This document shows positions 44,922-53,593 of a DNA stretch of 64,000 bases, in pieces. This DNA comes from Microlunatus elymi (GTDB lineage Bacteria > Actinomycetota > Actinomycetes > Propionibacteriales > Propionibacteriaceae): positions 1,240,001 to 1,304,000 of the forward strand of contig NZ_CP041692.1 in the NCBI RefSeq assembly GCF_007362775.1, read 5' to 3'. Each line of letters starts with the position of its first letter. The first letter of the stretch is position 1. Position numbers and translations under genes: made by a program. Below the pieces are notes generated by a model. The model did no database searches. It was not told where the DNA came from and saw only the letters and a list, made by a program, of their open reading frames with translations.

Positions 44922-46208
44922 ATGAGCCTGGCCGACCTGTCGCCGGCAGAACTGTCCGCGCTGCACGAGGAACTGACCACCCGCTACGAGGAACTCAAGC
45001 CGGCCGGGCTGAAGCTCGACCTCACGCGCGGCAAGCCCTCGGCCGAACAGCTCGACCTGTCGAACGAGCTGCTCGGCCTGCCCGGCCCCGATCACACCGT
45101 CGATGCGGCCGGTGTCGACGTCCGCAACTACGGCGGATTGCAAGGCCTGCAGGAGATTCGGCAGATCTTCGGTGACCTGCTCGGCATCCCGGCCGATCAG
45201 TTGATCGCTGCCGACAACTCCAGCCTGTCGATCATGCACGACAGCCTGACCTTCGCGCTGCTGCACGGCCGGCCGGGTGGGGCGCCGTGGGCTCGACTGC
45301 AGGCTCGCGGCGAGACGATCAAGGTGCTCTGCCCGACCCCCGGCTACGACCGGCACTTCATGCTCAGCGAGGCGCTCGGCTTCGAGCTGATCCCGGTCGA
45401 CCTCGACGTCGACGGCCCGGACCTGGACACGATCAAGAAGTTGGCGGCCGAGGACCCGCTGATCAAGGCGATCTGGGTGGTGCCGACCTACGCCAACCCG
45501 AACGGTGCGGTTTACAGCAGCGAGGTCACGCGTGAGCTGGTGTCGATGCCGACCGCGGCCGACGACTTCACCATCCTGTGGGACAACGCGTACGCGGTGC
45601 ATCACCTGACCGACGACGAGATCAAGCCCGTCGACGTCCTCGGGCTGGCCGCCGAGGCCCGGCATCCGGATCGGGTGTTCGTCTACGCCTCCAGTTCCAA
45701 GATCACCTTCGCCGGCGCCGGGGTGTCGTTCTTCGGCGGTTCGAAGACGATCATCGACTGGTATCTGGCCAATCTGTCCAAGCGGACCATCGGGCCGGAC
45801 AAGATCAATCAGCTGCGGCACGCGCTCTTCCTGAAGGACGCCGACGGCGTACGCGCGTTGATGCGCAGGCATCGCGCGATCATCGAGCCCAAATTCGCTG
45901 CTGTGGAAGAGATCCTGGCCGATCGGCTCGGTTCGTACGAGGTGGCTCGCTGGACCGAACCGCAGGGCGGCTACTTCATCAGTCTCGATGTCGCCGAGCA
46001 CACCGCGGCCGAGGTCGTCCGGTTGGCCAAGGAAGCCGGCATCGCCCTCACCCCGGCCGGCTCGGCCTACCCCTACGGCAAGGACCCGGCCGACAAGAAC
46101 ATCCGGATCGCCCCGACCTTCCCGCCACTGGCCCAGGTCAGGACCGCCATCGACGGCCTCGCCACCTGCGTCCTTCTCGCCGCCGTCACCCGCCGCCTCG
46201 CCCAGTAG
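44922..46208 (+). CDS. Aspartate aminotransferase (Rv3722c-type, class I)
   Basis: A 428-residue PLP enzyme starting at ATG 44922. It has LDLTRGKPSAEQLDLSNELL and RNYGGLQGLQEIRQIFGDLL, characteristic of the group typified by mycobacterial Rv3722c, an aspartate aminotransferase. Other motifs are ADNSSLSIMHDS, PTYANPNGAVYS, WDNAYAVHH and SSSKITFAGAG with the PLP lysine Lys260. It moves amino nitrogen between glutamate and aspartate. Its own promoter (about 44852, TAGACT) would give a leader of about 65 bases. Confidence 0.88.
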   Translation: MSLADLSPAELSALHEELTTRYEELKPAGLKLDLTRGKPSAEQLDLSNELLGLPGPDHTVDAAGVDVRNYGGLQGLQEIRQIFGDLLGIPADQLIAADNSSLSIMHDSLTFALLHGRPGGAPWARLQARGETIKVLCPTPGYDRHFMLSEALGFELIPVDLDVDGPDLDTIKKLAAEDPLIKAIWVVPTYANPNGAVYSSEVTRELVSMPTAADDFTILWDNAYAVHHLTDDEIKPVDVLGLAAEARHPDRVFVYASSSKITFAGAGVSFFGGSKTIIDWYLANLSKRTIGPDKINQLRHALFLKDADGVRALMRRHRAIIEPKFAAVEEILADRLGSYEVARWTEPQGGYFISLDVAEHTAAEVVRLAKEAGIALTPAGSAYPYGKDPADKNIRIAPTFPPLAQVRTAIDGLATCVLLAAVTRRLAQ

Positions 46209-46225
46209 TCCGCCGCTCCCGTCCA

Positions 46226-46293
46226 CAGCCGCACCACTTAGCGCCAGCCGCACCGGCTGCAGCTGGTGCGGCTGGCTGCAACTGGTGCGGCTG
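46226..46293 (+). terminator. Nested inverted repeats after the aminotransferase
   Basis: The outer arms CAGCCGCACCA (46226-46236) and TGGTGCGGCTG (46283-46293) match perfectly. Inside, CAGCCGCACC (46245-46254) pairs with GGTGCGGCTG (46265-46274) around 10 bases. This is a GC-rich terminator-like structure without a T-tract, built from duplicated arms that can pair in alternative ways. Confidence 0.5.
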
Positions 46294-46349
46294 CGGAGGG
46301 TGCGGTCGGGGAGCTCGTAATCCCCCGGGCATCCTGGGCGGTCTCGGTC

Positions 46350-46355
46350 TAGGCT
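46350..46355 (+). promoter_or_regulatory. -10 element of the MFS exporter gene (leaderless)
   Basis: TAGGCT, then 9 bases, then the GTG at 46365. No ribosome site. The TAGGCTGCT context is the same as ahead of hadA. Confidence 0.45.
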
Positions 46356-46364
46356 GCTCTGCTT

Positions 46365-47624
46365 GTGAGCACACTGGTGGACCGGATCGTCCCGGCGCGG
46401 ATGGGTCGGAGCTTCCGCTGGTTGCTCGCATCGTCCTGGACCAGCAACATCGGCGACGGGATCGCGCTGGCGGCCGGACCGTTGCTGGTGGCCTCGCAGA
46501 CGAACTCCGCCTTCATCGTCGCGCTGGCGGGCCTGATGCAGAAGCTGCCATGGCTGATCTTCGGGCTGTGGGCCGGTGCGCTGGCCGATCGGCTCGATCG
46601 CCGCAAGGTGGTGATGATCGCCGACACCCTGCGCGCCGGAGTGGTCGCGGTGCTGTGCGTGACGATCGTGACCGGGCACGTGAACATCGGCGTGGTCATG
46701 ATCACCATGACCCTGTACGGGGTGGCCGAGGTGTTCGCCGACACCACCACCTCGACGCTGCTGCCGATGATGGTCGACCGGCGCGACCTCGGCACCGGGA
46801 ACCAGCGGCTGCAGGCCGGCTTCCTGACCTGCAACCAACTCGTCGGCCCACCGGTCGGCGCCTTCCTGTTCGCGGCCGGGATGGCCTGGCCGTTCCTGGT
46901 CCAGGTGCTCTGTGTGCTGCTGGCCGTGCTGTTGGTGTCGCGGATCGCCACCTCCCAGGCATCGTCCGCCGACCCGGTAGCTCGTACCCACGTCCGCCGG
47001 GACGTCGTCGAGGGGCTGCGCTGGATCTGGCAGCACGCCGCGGTCCGTACGTTGGCGTTGGTGATCTTGGTCTTCAACGTGACCTGGGCGGCCGCCTGGT
47101 CGGTGCTGGTGCTGTGGTCGCGCGACCACCTCGGCATGAGTGAGACCGGCTTCGGCCTGCTCACCACCGGCTCGGCGGTCGGCGGGCTGATCGGCACCGG
47201 CCTGTACGGCAGCATCGAGCGCCGCTTCAAGTTGGCCACCATCATGCGGGTCTGCCTGCTGCTGGAGGTGCTGACCCATCTGGCGCTCGCCCTGGTCACC
47301 ACCGGCTGGCTGGCGATCGCGGTGATGGTCGAGTTCGGCGCGTACGCCTTCATCTGGGGCACGGTCTCGAACACGGTCCGGCAGCGTGCGGTACCGCAGC
47401 GCTACCATGGCCGGGTGAGCGCTGCCTACATGATGTGCGTGTACGGAGGTCTGATCGTCGGCCAGGCGATCGGCGGCGTGATCGCCCAGCACTGGGGTTT
47501 GGTCGCGCCGTTCTGGTTCGCCTTCTTCGGCGCCGGCATCACCCTGGCCCTGGTCTGGAAGCAACTCGGGAGCATCGCCCACGCCGACTCCGGCGACGAC
47601 CGCCCCGCAACCAGCGCCACCTGA
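46365..47624 (+). CDS. MFS transporter (MFS_3 / EntS-like exporter)
   Basis: A 419-residue membrane protein with about 12 hydrophobic helices. The opening SFRWLLASSWTSNIGDGIAL and loop GALADRLDRRKVVMIAD (MFS motif A) fit the MFS_3/EntS exporter group. Other segments include QLVGPPVGAFLFAAGMAWP and GLLTTGSAVGGLIGTGLYGS. It starts with GTG 46365. The substrate is unknown. It stands alone between the aminotransferase and the repeat-rich gap. Confidence 0.88.
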   Translation: MSTLVDRIVPARMGRSFRWLLASSWTSNIGDGIALAAGPLLVASQTNSAFIVALAGLMQKLPWLIFGLWAGALADRLDRRKVVMIADTLRAGVVAVLCVTIVTGHVNIGVVMITMTLYGVAEVFADTTTSTLLPMMVDRRDLGTGNQRLQAGFLTCNQLVGPPVGAFLFAAGMAWPFLVQVLCVLLAVLLVSRIATSQASSADPVARTHVRRDVVEGLRWIWQHAAVRTLALVILVFNVTWAAAWSVLVLWSRDHLGMSETGFGLLTTGSAVGGLIGTGLYGSIERRFKLATIMRVCLLLEVLTHLALALVTTGWLAIAVMVEFGAYAFIWGTVSNTVRQRAVPQRYHGRVSAAYMMCVYGGLIVGQAIGGVIAQHWGLVAPFWFAFFGAGITLALVWKQLGSIAHADSGDDRPATSAT

Positions 47625-47683
47625 TATGTAGTTGAAATCCCGGGTTGCAGCCACTCCCGCTCCCGAAAACGACCGGCGCTCGC

Positions 47684-47985
47684 GATACATCGGGTGCGGG
47701 AGCAGATTCTGCGCGCGGCTGTCTCCGGGCCGGGCGATATTGGGGCGCGGGAGCGGATTCTGCGCGCGGCTGTCTTCCGGGCCGGGCGATATCGGGTGCA
47801 GGAGAAGATTCTGCGCGCGGCTGTCTTCCGGGCCGGGCGATATCGGGTGCAGGAGAAGATTCTGCGCGCGGCGCCTTCCGTGGCGGACGACTTCGGGTGC
47901 GGCGGTCGAATTTCCGCGCGGCCGTCCTCGGGGCGACTTCGGGTGCGCGAGGGGATCTTGCGCCGCCACGCTCTGTGGCGAGCGG
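47684..47985. repeat. Array of about six 46-52-bp degenerate tandem repeats
   Basis: Units start at 47684, 47736, 47788, 47839, 47889 and 47935. The consensus opens GATATCGGGTGCAGGAGAAG and continues ATTCTGCGCGCGGCTGTC, then TTCCGGGCCGGGC. The units at 47788 and 47839 are identical over the first 34 bases or so, and copies decay to the right. All three frames stay open on one strand or another, but codon patterns simply echo the repeat, so I regard it as non-coding. Confidence 0.85.
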
Positions 47986-48016
47986 AGGTGGGGGTGCGGC
48001 CACTCTTCAAGATCCA

Positions 48017-48078
48017 AGGAGGTTGCGTCGATTCTGGGACCGGTATGGGTGCCGAACCTCCTGGGATCCTCGTCCTCC
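48017..48078. repeat. 62-bp hairpin repeat, copy A
   Basis: AGGAGGTT (48017-48024) pairs with AACCTCCT (48055-48062) around a 30-base loop containing GACCGGTATGGGTGCC. A second copy begins 122 bases downstream. Confidence 0.7.
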
Positions 48079-48138
48079 GACGTTGCGCCGGCGCCACCTG
48101 GGATAGCGGGACAGCGGGTTCGCCGCTGGCGGGATTGG

Positions 48139-48199
48139 AGGAGGTTGCGGCGATTCCGGGGCCGGTATGGGTGCCGAGCCTCCTGGAATCCTGGTCCGC
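48139..48199. repeat. 62-bp hairpin repeat, copy B
   Basis: AGGAGGTT (48139-48146) faces AGCCTCCT (48177-48184) with one G-T wobble; GGCCGGTATGGGTGCC is conserved in the loop. The copy is about 85 percent identical by eye to copy A, with changes that keep the stem. Confidence 0.7.
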
Positions 48200-48275
48200 C
48201 CGAGCCGAGCGGCCGCGCCCCTGCGTGCAGCGAAGTGGTGAAGCGGGCCTCCCGGCCGGTAGGGTTTCGGGCGAG

Positions 48276-48305
48276 TTCGCATCTGGGCGTCCGGTTGCGT
48301 ACACT
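48276..48305 (+). promoter_or_regulatory. Candidate promoter of tRNA-Trp / secE
   Basis: TTCGCA (48276-48281), an 18-base spacer and TACACT (48300-48305), about 75 bases ahead of tRNA-Trp. The -35 is weak. Confidence 0.35.
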
Positions 48306-48380
48306 CATCCTCTTGGTGGCTTCACCATGGTCGGTCGCGCCCATCTGAGGGCGCATCGAGCGCGGTGGCAGAGCCGTCGA

Positions 48381-48453
48381 AGGGCATTAGCTCAATTGGT
48401 AGAGCATCGGTCTCCAAAACCGAAGGTTGTGGGTTCGAGTCCCTCATGCCCTG
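48381..48453 (+). tRNA. tRNA-Trp (anticodon CCA)
   Basis: Acceptor AGGGCAT pairs with ATGCCCT; D-arm GCTCAATTGGTAGAGC; anticodon loop CTCCAAA gives CCA; T-arm GTGGG-TTCGAGT-CCCTC; discriminator G; no CCA encoded. It lies directly before secE, as in many actinobacteria. Confidence 0.96.
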
Positions 48454-48579
48454 CGCTGCATCTATCGGGAGAGAAGGGGCCCGGCAGGCTGGTGCGGTCC
48501 GCTGACTGGCCGGTCCGGGGTGGCCCGGCTCTCCCGACAAGGCCTGCTAGCCAACGCATCGACCCGGAGGATCCACGAA

Positions 48580-49140
48580 GTGGCAGACGAGAAAGACACC
48601 GATTCGGCGTCCGACAAGGACGCGTCCGAATCGGCTGCTGCCCGATCCGCTCGGTCCGACGGGTCCAGCCCGGTGAGCCCGCAGTCAGCTGGCAGCCCGC
48701 AGTCAGCTGGCAGCCCCGACTCGCCTGAGCTCGACGACCCGTCCGAACTGGAGTACGACGCGTCCGATGAGCGCGACGACGCTCCGGACTCCGACGGCGA
48801 GGACGACCGAGAGGGCGAGCGGGAGCTGGTCGGCGTCGGCGCCCGGAAGCGGCGGTCCGGCGGCGAGGACTCCGCGTCCGGATCGGCGACCAAGACCGGC
48901 GGCCGCAAGAAGGACCACGCGACACCGAAGCAGAAGTCGGCGGCGGACAAGCCGAAGCGCACCACGCCGGCCAGTTTCGTACGAGGCTCGATCAGCGAGC
49001 TGAAGAAGGTCGTCTATCCGACCGGCAACCAGCTGGCCAACTACTTCGTGGTCGTGCTCGTGTTCGTGCTGATCGTGATCGGAATCGTGACCGGTCTGGA
49101 CTACGGCTTCGGCTGGCTGATGCTGAAGATATTCGGCTGA
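48580..49140 (+). CDS. secE: Preprotein translocase subunit SecE with long acidic N-terminal extension
   Basis: A 186-residue protein from GTG 48580, behind GGAGG. The last 60 residues are the SecE domain ([20 protein letters not shown], then one transmembrane helix). The first 120 residues are a low-complexity Ser/Asp/Glu/Gly-rich tail with a short direct repeat (SPQSAG twice), ending in a basic stretch. SecE stabilises SecY in the translocon. Extensions occur in actinobacterial SecE, and this one is long. Confidence 0.92.
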   Translation: MADEKDTDSASDKDASESAAARSARSDGSSPVSPQSAGSPQSAGSPDSPELDDPSELEYDASDERDDAPDSDGEDDREGERELVGVGARKRRSGGEDSASGSATKTGGRKKDHATPKQKSAADKPKRTTPASFVRGSISELKKVVYPTGNQLANYFVVVLVFVLIVIGIVTGLDYGFGWLMLKIFG

Positions 49141-49238
49141 TGAGCGAGTACGTGCCGAACGAGTCTGGGCCAAACGAGTCTGGGCCAGGAGACAACGCCG
49201 AGGACCTCGGCGGCCGACAGAGCAATGGAGATAACGAC

Positions 49239-50147
49239 GTGGCAGAGAACTTTCCCCCGAACTCTGAGCCTGAAGGGCTGCTGCCCGAGGGTGAGGAGTC
49301 GACGGAAAGCACCCAGTCGCAGGACCAGGAGCAGGACTTCGAGGTAGATCTCGGTCAGCAGAGCTTCGGCCGCGACGACTCCGGCGACGGGAAGTCCGGC
49401 TCTGACGACTTCGACATCAACCTCGACTTCGGCGCCGAGACCGAGGAGGCCGACAGCGGCATCAACCTCGACTTCAAGACCGAAGCAGAAGAGCAGGCCG
49501 ACGAGCAGGCCGAGCTGGACGAGCAGGACGCCGACGCGGCCGACGAGCTGGTGTTGGAGGAGTTCCGTGCCGAGCTGCGGGCCAAAATCGGCGAGTGGTA
49601 CGTGGTGCACACGTACTCAGGGATGGAGAACCGAGTCAAGCAGAACCTGGAGAACCGGGTCACCTCGCTGAACATGGAGGACTACATCCACGAGATCGTG
49701 GTCCCCACCGAGGAAGTCACCGAGATCCGCAACGGTCAGCGCAAGCAGATCAAGCGGACCACCCTGCCCGGCTACGTGCTGGTCCGGATGGACCTGACCG
49801 ACGAGTCCTGGTCGACCGTCCGGCACACCCCATCGGTGACCGGCTTCGTCGGCCACTCCAACAATCCGGTGCCGCTCGGCCTGGACGAGGTGGAGAAGAT
49901 GCTCGCTCCGGCCGTGGTCGCCGCCGCGAACGCCAACAAGGCCGCGCCGACCGCCAAGAAGAAGAAGGTCGAGGTCGCCGACTACGTCGAGGGCGATTCG
50001 GTGATGGTGATCGACGGTCCGTTCGCCGGCGTGCACGCCACGATCACCGAGATCAACGCCAACGCGCAGCGGCTGAAGGCCCTGGTCGAGATCCTCGGCC
50101 GGGAGACCCCGGTCGACCTGACCTTCTCCCAGATCCAGAAGGTCTAG
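49239..50147 (+). CDS. nusG: Transcription termination/antitermination factor NusG with acidic extension
   Basis: I place the start at GTG 49239 (302 residues), because GGAG lies 8 bases ahead. An in-frame ATG at 49140 overlaps the secE stop (TGATG), has no ribosome site and would add 33 residues with a [10 protein letters not shown] repeat. An acidic disordered region of about 115 residues (repeats of INLDF in [11 protein letters not shown] and [10 protein letters not shown]) precedes the NGN domain ([20 protein letters not shown] ... [11 protein letters not shown]) and the C-terminal KOW domain ([19 protein letters not shown]). It binds RNA polymerase and couples it to Rho and ribosomes. 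Confidence 0.92.
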   Translation: MAENFPPNSEPEGLLPEGEESTESTQSQDQEQDFEVDLGQQSFGRDDSGDGKSGSDDFDINLDFGAETEEADSGINLDFKTEAEEQADEQAELDEQDADAADELVLEEFRAELRAKIGEWYVVHTYSGMENRVKQNLENRVTSLNMEDYIHEIVVPTEEVTEIRNGQRKQIKRTTLPGYVLVRMDLTDESWSTVRHTPSVTGFVGHSNNPVPLGLDEVEKMLAPAVVAAANANKAAPTAKKKKVEVADYVEGDSVMVIDGPFAGVHATITEINANAQRLKALVEILGRETPVDLTFSQIQKV

Positions 50148-50242
50148 TCCAGTCCCACAGATTTCCCGTCCGACACCCACGTCGTACGGGTTGGAAAAGA
50201 AGCGCCGGAACTTCCGGCAACAGCAAGTAAGGACCCACAGTT

Positions 50243-50671
50243 ATGCCCGCCAAGAAGAAGGTTGCGGCGCTGGTCAAGGTTGCCCTGCAAGCGGGCGCCG
50301 CGACCCCCGCCCCGCCGGTCGGTACCGCGCTCGGTCCGCACGGCGTCAACATCATGGAATTCTGCAAGGCGTACAACGCCGCGACGGAATCCCAGCGTGG
50401 CAACGTGATTCCGGTCGAGATCACCATCTACGAGGACCGCAGCTTCACGTTCGTCACCAAGACCCCGCCGGCCGCCGAGTTGATCAAGAAGGCCGCCGGT
50501 CTGCAGAAGGGTTCCGGCAACGCGCTGGAGACCGTCGGCAAGATCACCGCCGATCAGGTGCGTGAGATCGCCACGACCAAGCTCCCCGATCTGAACGCCA
50601 ACGACGTCGAGGGTGCGATGAAGATCGTCGCCGGCACCGCCCGTTCGATGGGCGTCAAGGTCGAAGGCTGA
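50243..50671 (+). CDS. rplK: 50S ribosomal protein L11
   Basis: A 142-residue L11 of normal length. Motifs are [35 protein letters not shown] and [14 protein letters not shown] in the N-domain. The C-domain has the rRNA-binding [19 protein letters not shown] and ending [14 protein letters not shown]. It is 95 bases after nusG. Confidence 0.98.
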   Translation: MPAKKKVAALVKVALQAGAATPAPPVGTALGPHGVNIMEFCKAYNAATESQRGNVIPVEITIYEDRSFTFVTKTPPAAELIKKAAGLQKGSGNALETVGKITADQVREIATTKLPDLNANDVEGAMKIVAGTARSMGVKVEG

Positions 50672-50679
50672 CAAAGAAG

Positions 50680-50733
50680 CTGACCCCGCTTACGCAACCG
50701 GCGTATCGGAGGGTCAGGGGGTCGTCCCCCCTG
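50680..50733 (+). promoter_or_regulatory. Mutually exclusive hairpins between rplK and rplA
   Basis: CTGACCC (50680-50686) can pair with GGGTCAG (50711-50717), whose last bases also form the 5' arm of CAGGGGG-N5-CCCCCTG (50715-50733). The two stems cannot coexist. Such a choice could attenuate or adjust rplA. An L1-binding autoregulatory site would be expected in this leader (family knowledge). Confidence 0.45.
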
Positions 50734-50793
50734 CAATTGATCTGGGAGGGCGTCGCGCCGCCCGTACCAGAACTAGTTGAGAGGTAACTAGCC

Positions 50794-51486
50794 ATGAAGC
50801 GCAGCAAGAACTACGCAGCAGCCGCCGAGAAGCGCAATCCTGAGCAGCTGTACACCCCGGCCGAGGCGCTCACCCTGGCCAAGCAGAACAGCTCGGCCAA
50901 GTTCGACGAGACCGTCGATGTGGCCATGCGTCTGGGTGTCGACCCGCGGAAGGCGGACCAGATGGTCCGCGGCACCGTGAATCTCCCCAACGGAACCGGC
51001 AAGACGGCAAGGGTCCTCGTCTTCGCCACCGGGGACCGGGCCGCCCAGGCCGAGGCGGCGGGTGCCGACGAGGTTGGCTCCGACGAGCTGATCGAGAAGG
51101 TGGCCGGCGGCTACCTGGACTTCGACGCGGTCGTCGCCACCCCGGATCTGATGGGCAAGGTCGGCCGGCTCGGCCGGGTGCTCGGTCCGCGTGGCCTGAT
51201 GCCGAACCCGAAGACCGGCACCGTCACCATGGACGTGGCCAAGGCCGTGTCCGACATCAAGGGCGGCAAGATCGAGTTCCGGGTCGACCGGCACTCCAAC
51301 CTGCACTTCATCATCGGCAAGGCGTCGTTCAGCGATGAGCAGCTGAACCAGAACTACTTCGCCGCGCTGGACGAGGTGCTGCGGCTCAAGCCGAGCAGCT
51401 CCAAGGGCCGCTACATCAAGAAGATCACCGTGTCCACCACGATGGGCCCGGGCATCCAGGTCGACCCGAGCGACACCAAGGCCTGA
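50794..51486 (+). CDS. rplA: 50S ribosomal protein L1
   Basis: A 230-residue L1: [99 protein letters not shown]. It binds 23S rRNA at the stalk and represses its own mRNA in many bacteria. The ribosome site GAGAGG precedes the ATG. A strong terminator follows, so the usual rplJ-rplL genes are not in this transcript. Confidence 0.98.
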   Translation: MKRSKNYAAAAEKRNPEQLYTPAEALTLAKQNSSAKFDETVDVAMRLGVDPRKADQMVRGTVNLPNGTGKTARVLVFATGDRAAQAEAAGADEVGSDELIEKVAGGYLDFDAVVATPDLMGKVGRLGRVLGPRGLMPNPKTGTVTMDVAKAVSDIKGGKIEFRVDRHSNLHFIIGKASFSDEQLNQNYFAALDEVLRLKPSSSKGRYIKKITVSTTMGPGIQVDPSDTKA

Positions 51487-51498
51487 TCGGTAACCACG

Positions 51499-51543
51499 AG
51501 GGGCCCTTTGCTTGCGTACCGCGCGAGCGAAGGGCCCCTTTTG
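51499..51543 (+). terminator. Rho-independent terminator of the rplK-rplA transcript
   Basis: AGGGGCCCTT (51499-51508) pairs with AAGGGCCCCT (51530-51539), extended by GCT/AGC, and is followed by TTTT. Confidence 0.85.
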
Positions 51544-51646
51544 CGTGCCTGCGGGACTGGTCACAACGCGGCGATGACGATAGGTTGCGGCCAGGGATCG
51601 CAGTGCGTCGGAATTGCCCAATCGTCACTGTTCACGGGAGATTCGC

Positions 51647-52477
51647 ATGCAGCACGCTGGCCGTACGACGCGGCGCTGGCTCACAGCCGGCGCCGCCGCG
51701 TTGATGATGACCCTGATCGCCCCGGCTGCCATCAGCGCGGCGGCCCCCAACCGGCCGAACGGCTCGGCCGGAGCTGATCATGCGATGGGATCGCAGATCC
51801 GCAAGCACGAGGGTTCCGGTGCCGCGACGCGGGCCGTCGCCCGGCCGATGGCCGCCGCCAGTTCGGTTCGCGGCATCGACGTCAGCAGTTGGCAGGGCAC
51901 CGTCGACTGGACCGCGCAGTGGAACGCCGGCAAGCGGTTCGCCTGGGTGAAGGCGACCGAGGGCACGAACTACACCAACCCGTACTTCACCTCGCAGTAC
52001 GGCGGCTCGTACAAGAAGGGCTTCATCCGCGGCGCCTACCACTTCGCGCTGCCGGACAAGTCCAGCGGCGCCACCCAGGCCAAGTACTTCTCCGATCACG
52101 GCGGCGGTTGGTCCGCCGACGGCAAGACCCTGCCCGGCGTGGTGGATCTGGAATACAACCCGTACGGCGCGACGTGTTACGGCAAGACCAAGGCCCAGAT
52201 GCGGACCTGGATCGCCGACTTCAGCAACTACTACAAGAAGCGCTGGAACAAGTACCCGGCGATCTACACCTCCACCAGCTGGTGGAGCAAGTGCGTGAAC
52301 AGTTCCTTCAGCAGCACCAACGCGCTCTGGGTCGCCCGCTACGCCAGCACCGTCGGTACCCTTCCGTACAACTGGGCCTACTACACGGTTTGGCAGTACA
52401 GCAGCTCACCGATCGATCAGAACGTCTTCAACGGCACCACGACTCAGCTGAGGACGTTCGCCGCGAACCACGACTGA
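51647..52477 (+). CDS. Secreted GH25 lysozyme
   Basis: A 276-residue protein starting at ATG 51647 behind GGGAG. The Sec signal peptide (RRWLTAGAAALMMTLIAPAA) ends near AISAAAPN. The GH25 barrel has the catalytic motifs RGIDVSSWQGTVDW, FAWVKATEGTNYTNPYF, GAYHFAL and VVDLEYNPYG (DxE). It cleaves muramic-acid links in peptidoglycan, for remodelling or competition. It has its own promoter region (TAGGTT at about 51580) and converges with the peptide importer operon. Confidence 0.92.
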   Translation: MQHAGRTTRRWLTAGAAALMMTLIAPAAISAAAPNRPNGSAGADHAMGSQIRKHEGSGAATRAVARPMAAASSVRGIDVSSWQGTVDWTAQWNAGKRFAWVKATEGTNYTNPYFTSQYGGSYKKGFIRGAYHFALPDKSSGATQAKYFSDHGGGWSADGKTLPGVVDLEYNPYGATCYGKTKAQMRTWIADFSNYYKKRWNKYPAIYTSTSWWSKCVNSSFSSTNALWVARYASTVGTLPYNWAYYTVWQYSSSPIDQNVFNGTTTQLRTFAANHD

Positions 52478-52492
52478 CCGGCGACCACATTT

Positions 52493-52548
52493 GTCTACGC
52501 GTTGCCCGTAATTCGACTTTTCGGCCGCATTCGGGTCGACGCGTAGAC
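52493..52548. terminator. Inverted repeat between converging lysozyme and oppD genes
   Basis: GTCTACGCGT (52493-52502) and ACGCGTAGAC (52539-52548) are perfect 10-bp arms around a 36-base centre that can itself pair partly. It is well placed to terminate transcription from both sides. Confidence 0.55.
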
Positions 52549-52569
52549 GAATCTCATCAAGGTTTCCTG

Positions 52570-53580
52570 CTACTCGGCGAACTGACAGGCCGCCGACCGG
52601 CCGCCGGCCAGTTCACGCAGCGCCGGCGCCGGGTCGCTGCGGCAGATGTCTTCGGCCCGGTCGCAGCGCGGGTGGAACGGGCAGCCGGCCGGGATCCGGG
52701 TCAGCTCCGGCGGCCGGCCGCTGATCGCATCCAGCTGGTGACCCTTGCGGTCCAGCCGGGGGATCGACCGCAGCAGCGCCTGGGTGTACGGGTGACCCGG
52801 CCGGGCGAAGATCTGCTCGACCGGGGCCTGCTCGACCACCCGACCGGCGTACATCACGTTCACCTCGTCGGCGACCTCGGCCACCACGCCGAGATCGTGG
52901 GTGATCAAGATCATCCCCATCTCCCGCTCGGCCTGGATCTCGCCGAGCAGCCGCATGATCTGGGCCTGCACGGTGACGTCCAGGGCGGTGGTCGGCTCGT
53001 CGGCGATCAGCACCTCGGGTTCCAACGCCAGCGCCATCGCGATCATCACGCGCTGACGCATGCCGCCGGAGAACTGATGCGGATAGTCCTTCACCCGCTG
53101 GCTCGCGTTCGGCACCTCGACCAACTGCAGCAGCTCGATCGCACGAGCCCGCGCCCGTGATCGACTCAGATGCCGCCGCCGGCGCAACGCCTCGCTGAGC
53201 TGGAAGCCGATGCTGTAGACCGGGTTTAGCGCGGCCAGCGCGTCCTGGAACACGATCGCGATGTGCTCGCCGCAGACGGCCCGGTGCGCCGACTCGGACA
53301 GCTGCAGCAGATCCCTGCCCTGGAAGAGAATCCGGCCGCCGGTGACCCGGGCGGGCGGGGTCTGCAGCAGCCGCATGATCGCCTGCGCGGTGACGCTCTT
53401 GCCGCTGCCGGACTCGCCGACGACCGCCAACGTTCGGCCCTTCTCCAGCGTGAACGAGACGCCGTTGACCGCCGACACCACCCCGTGCCCGACCCGGAAT
53501 TCGACCTTCAGGTCGTCGACCTCCAGCAGCGGTTCGTGCTCGGCGTCGCGGGATGCGGTCGAGACGGCCGTCTGGGTCAT
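52570..53580 (-). CDS. oppD: Oligo/dipeptide ABC importer ATP-binding protein (OppD/DppD)
   Basis: A 336-residue ATPase. I use ATG 53580 because AGCAGG lies 8 bases upstream; GTG 53589 and ATG 53586 are alternatives. Motifs are GESGSGKSVTAQAIM (Walker A), FQDALAALNPV, FSGGMRQRVMIAMAL, LIADEPTTALDVT and ITHDLGVV. The C-terminal oligo_HPY region has CPFHPRC and later Cys residues, typical of peptide importers that may carry an iron-sulfur cluster. It is the last gene of the operon; the usual OppF partner is missing. Confidence 0.92.
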   Translation of the reverse strand: MTQTAVSTASRDAEHEPLLEVDDLKVEFRVGHGVVSAVNGVSFTLEKGRTLAVVGESGSGKSVTAQAIMRLLQTPPARVTGGRILFQGRDLLQLSESAHRAVCGEHIAIVFQDALAALNPVYSIGFQLSEALRRRRHLSRSRARARAIELLQLVEVPNASQRVKDYPHQFSGGMRQRVMIAMALALEPEVLIADEPTTALDVTVQAQIMRLLGEIQAEREMGMILITHDLGVVAEVADEVNVMYAGRVVEQAPVEQIFARPGHPYTQALLRSIPRLDRKGHQLDAISGRPPELTRIPAGCPFHPRCDRAEDICRSDPAPALRELAGGRSAACQFAE

Positions 53581-53593
53581 GATCATCACCTGC

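Noticed and set aside
47684..47985. Tandem units read as a CRISPR array
   Set aside because: The units are contiguous, with no unique spacers between short constant repeats, and no cas gene is in the window.
44892..48356. A very long open frame on the minus strand (about 1150 codons) across the aminotransferase, MFS exporter and repeat region
   Set aside because: It is antisense to two well-supported genes and its right part only echoes the tandem repeat. Long spurious frames are expected in DNA with this third-base GC bias.
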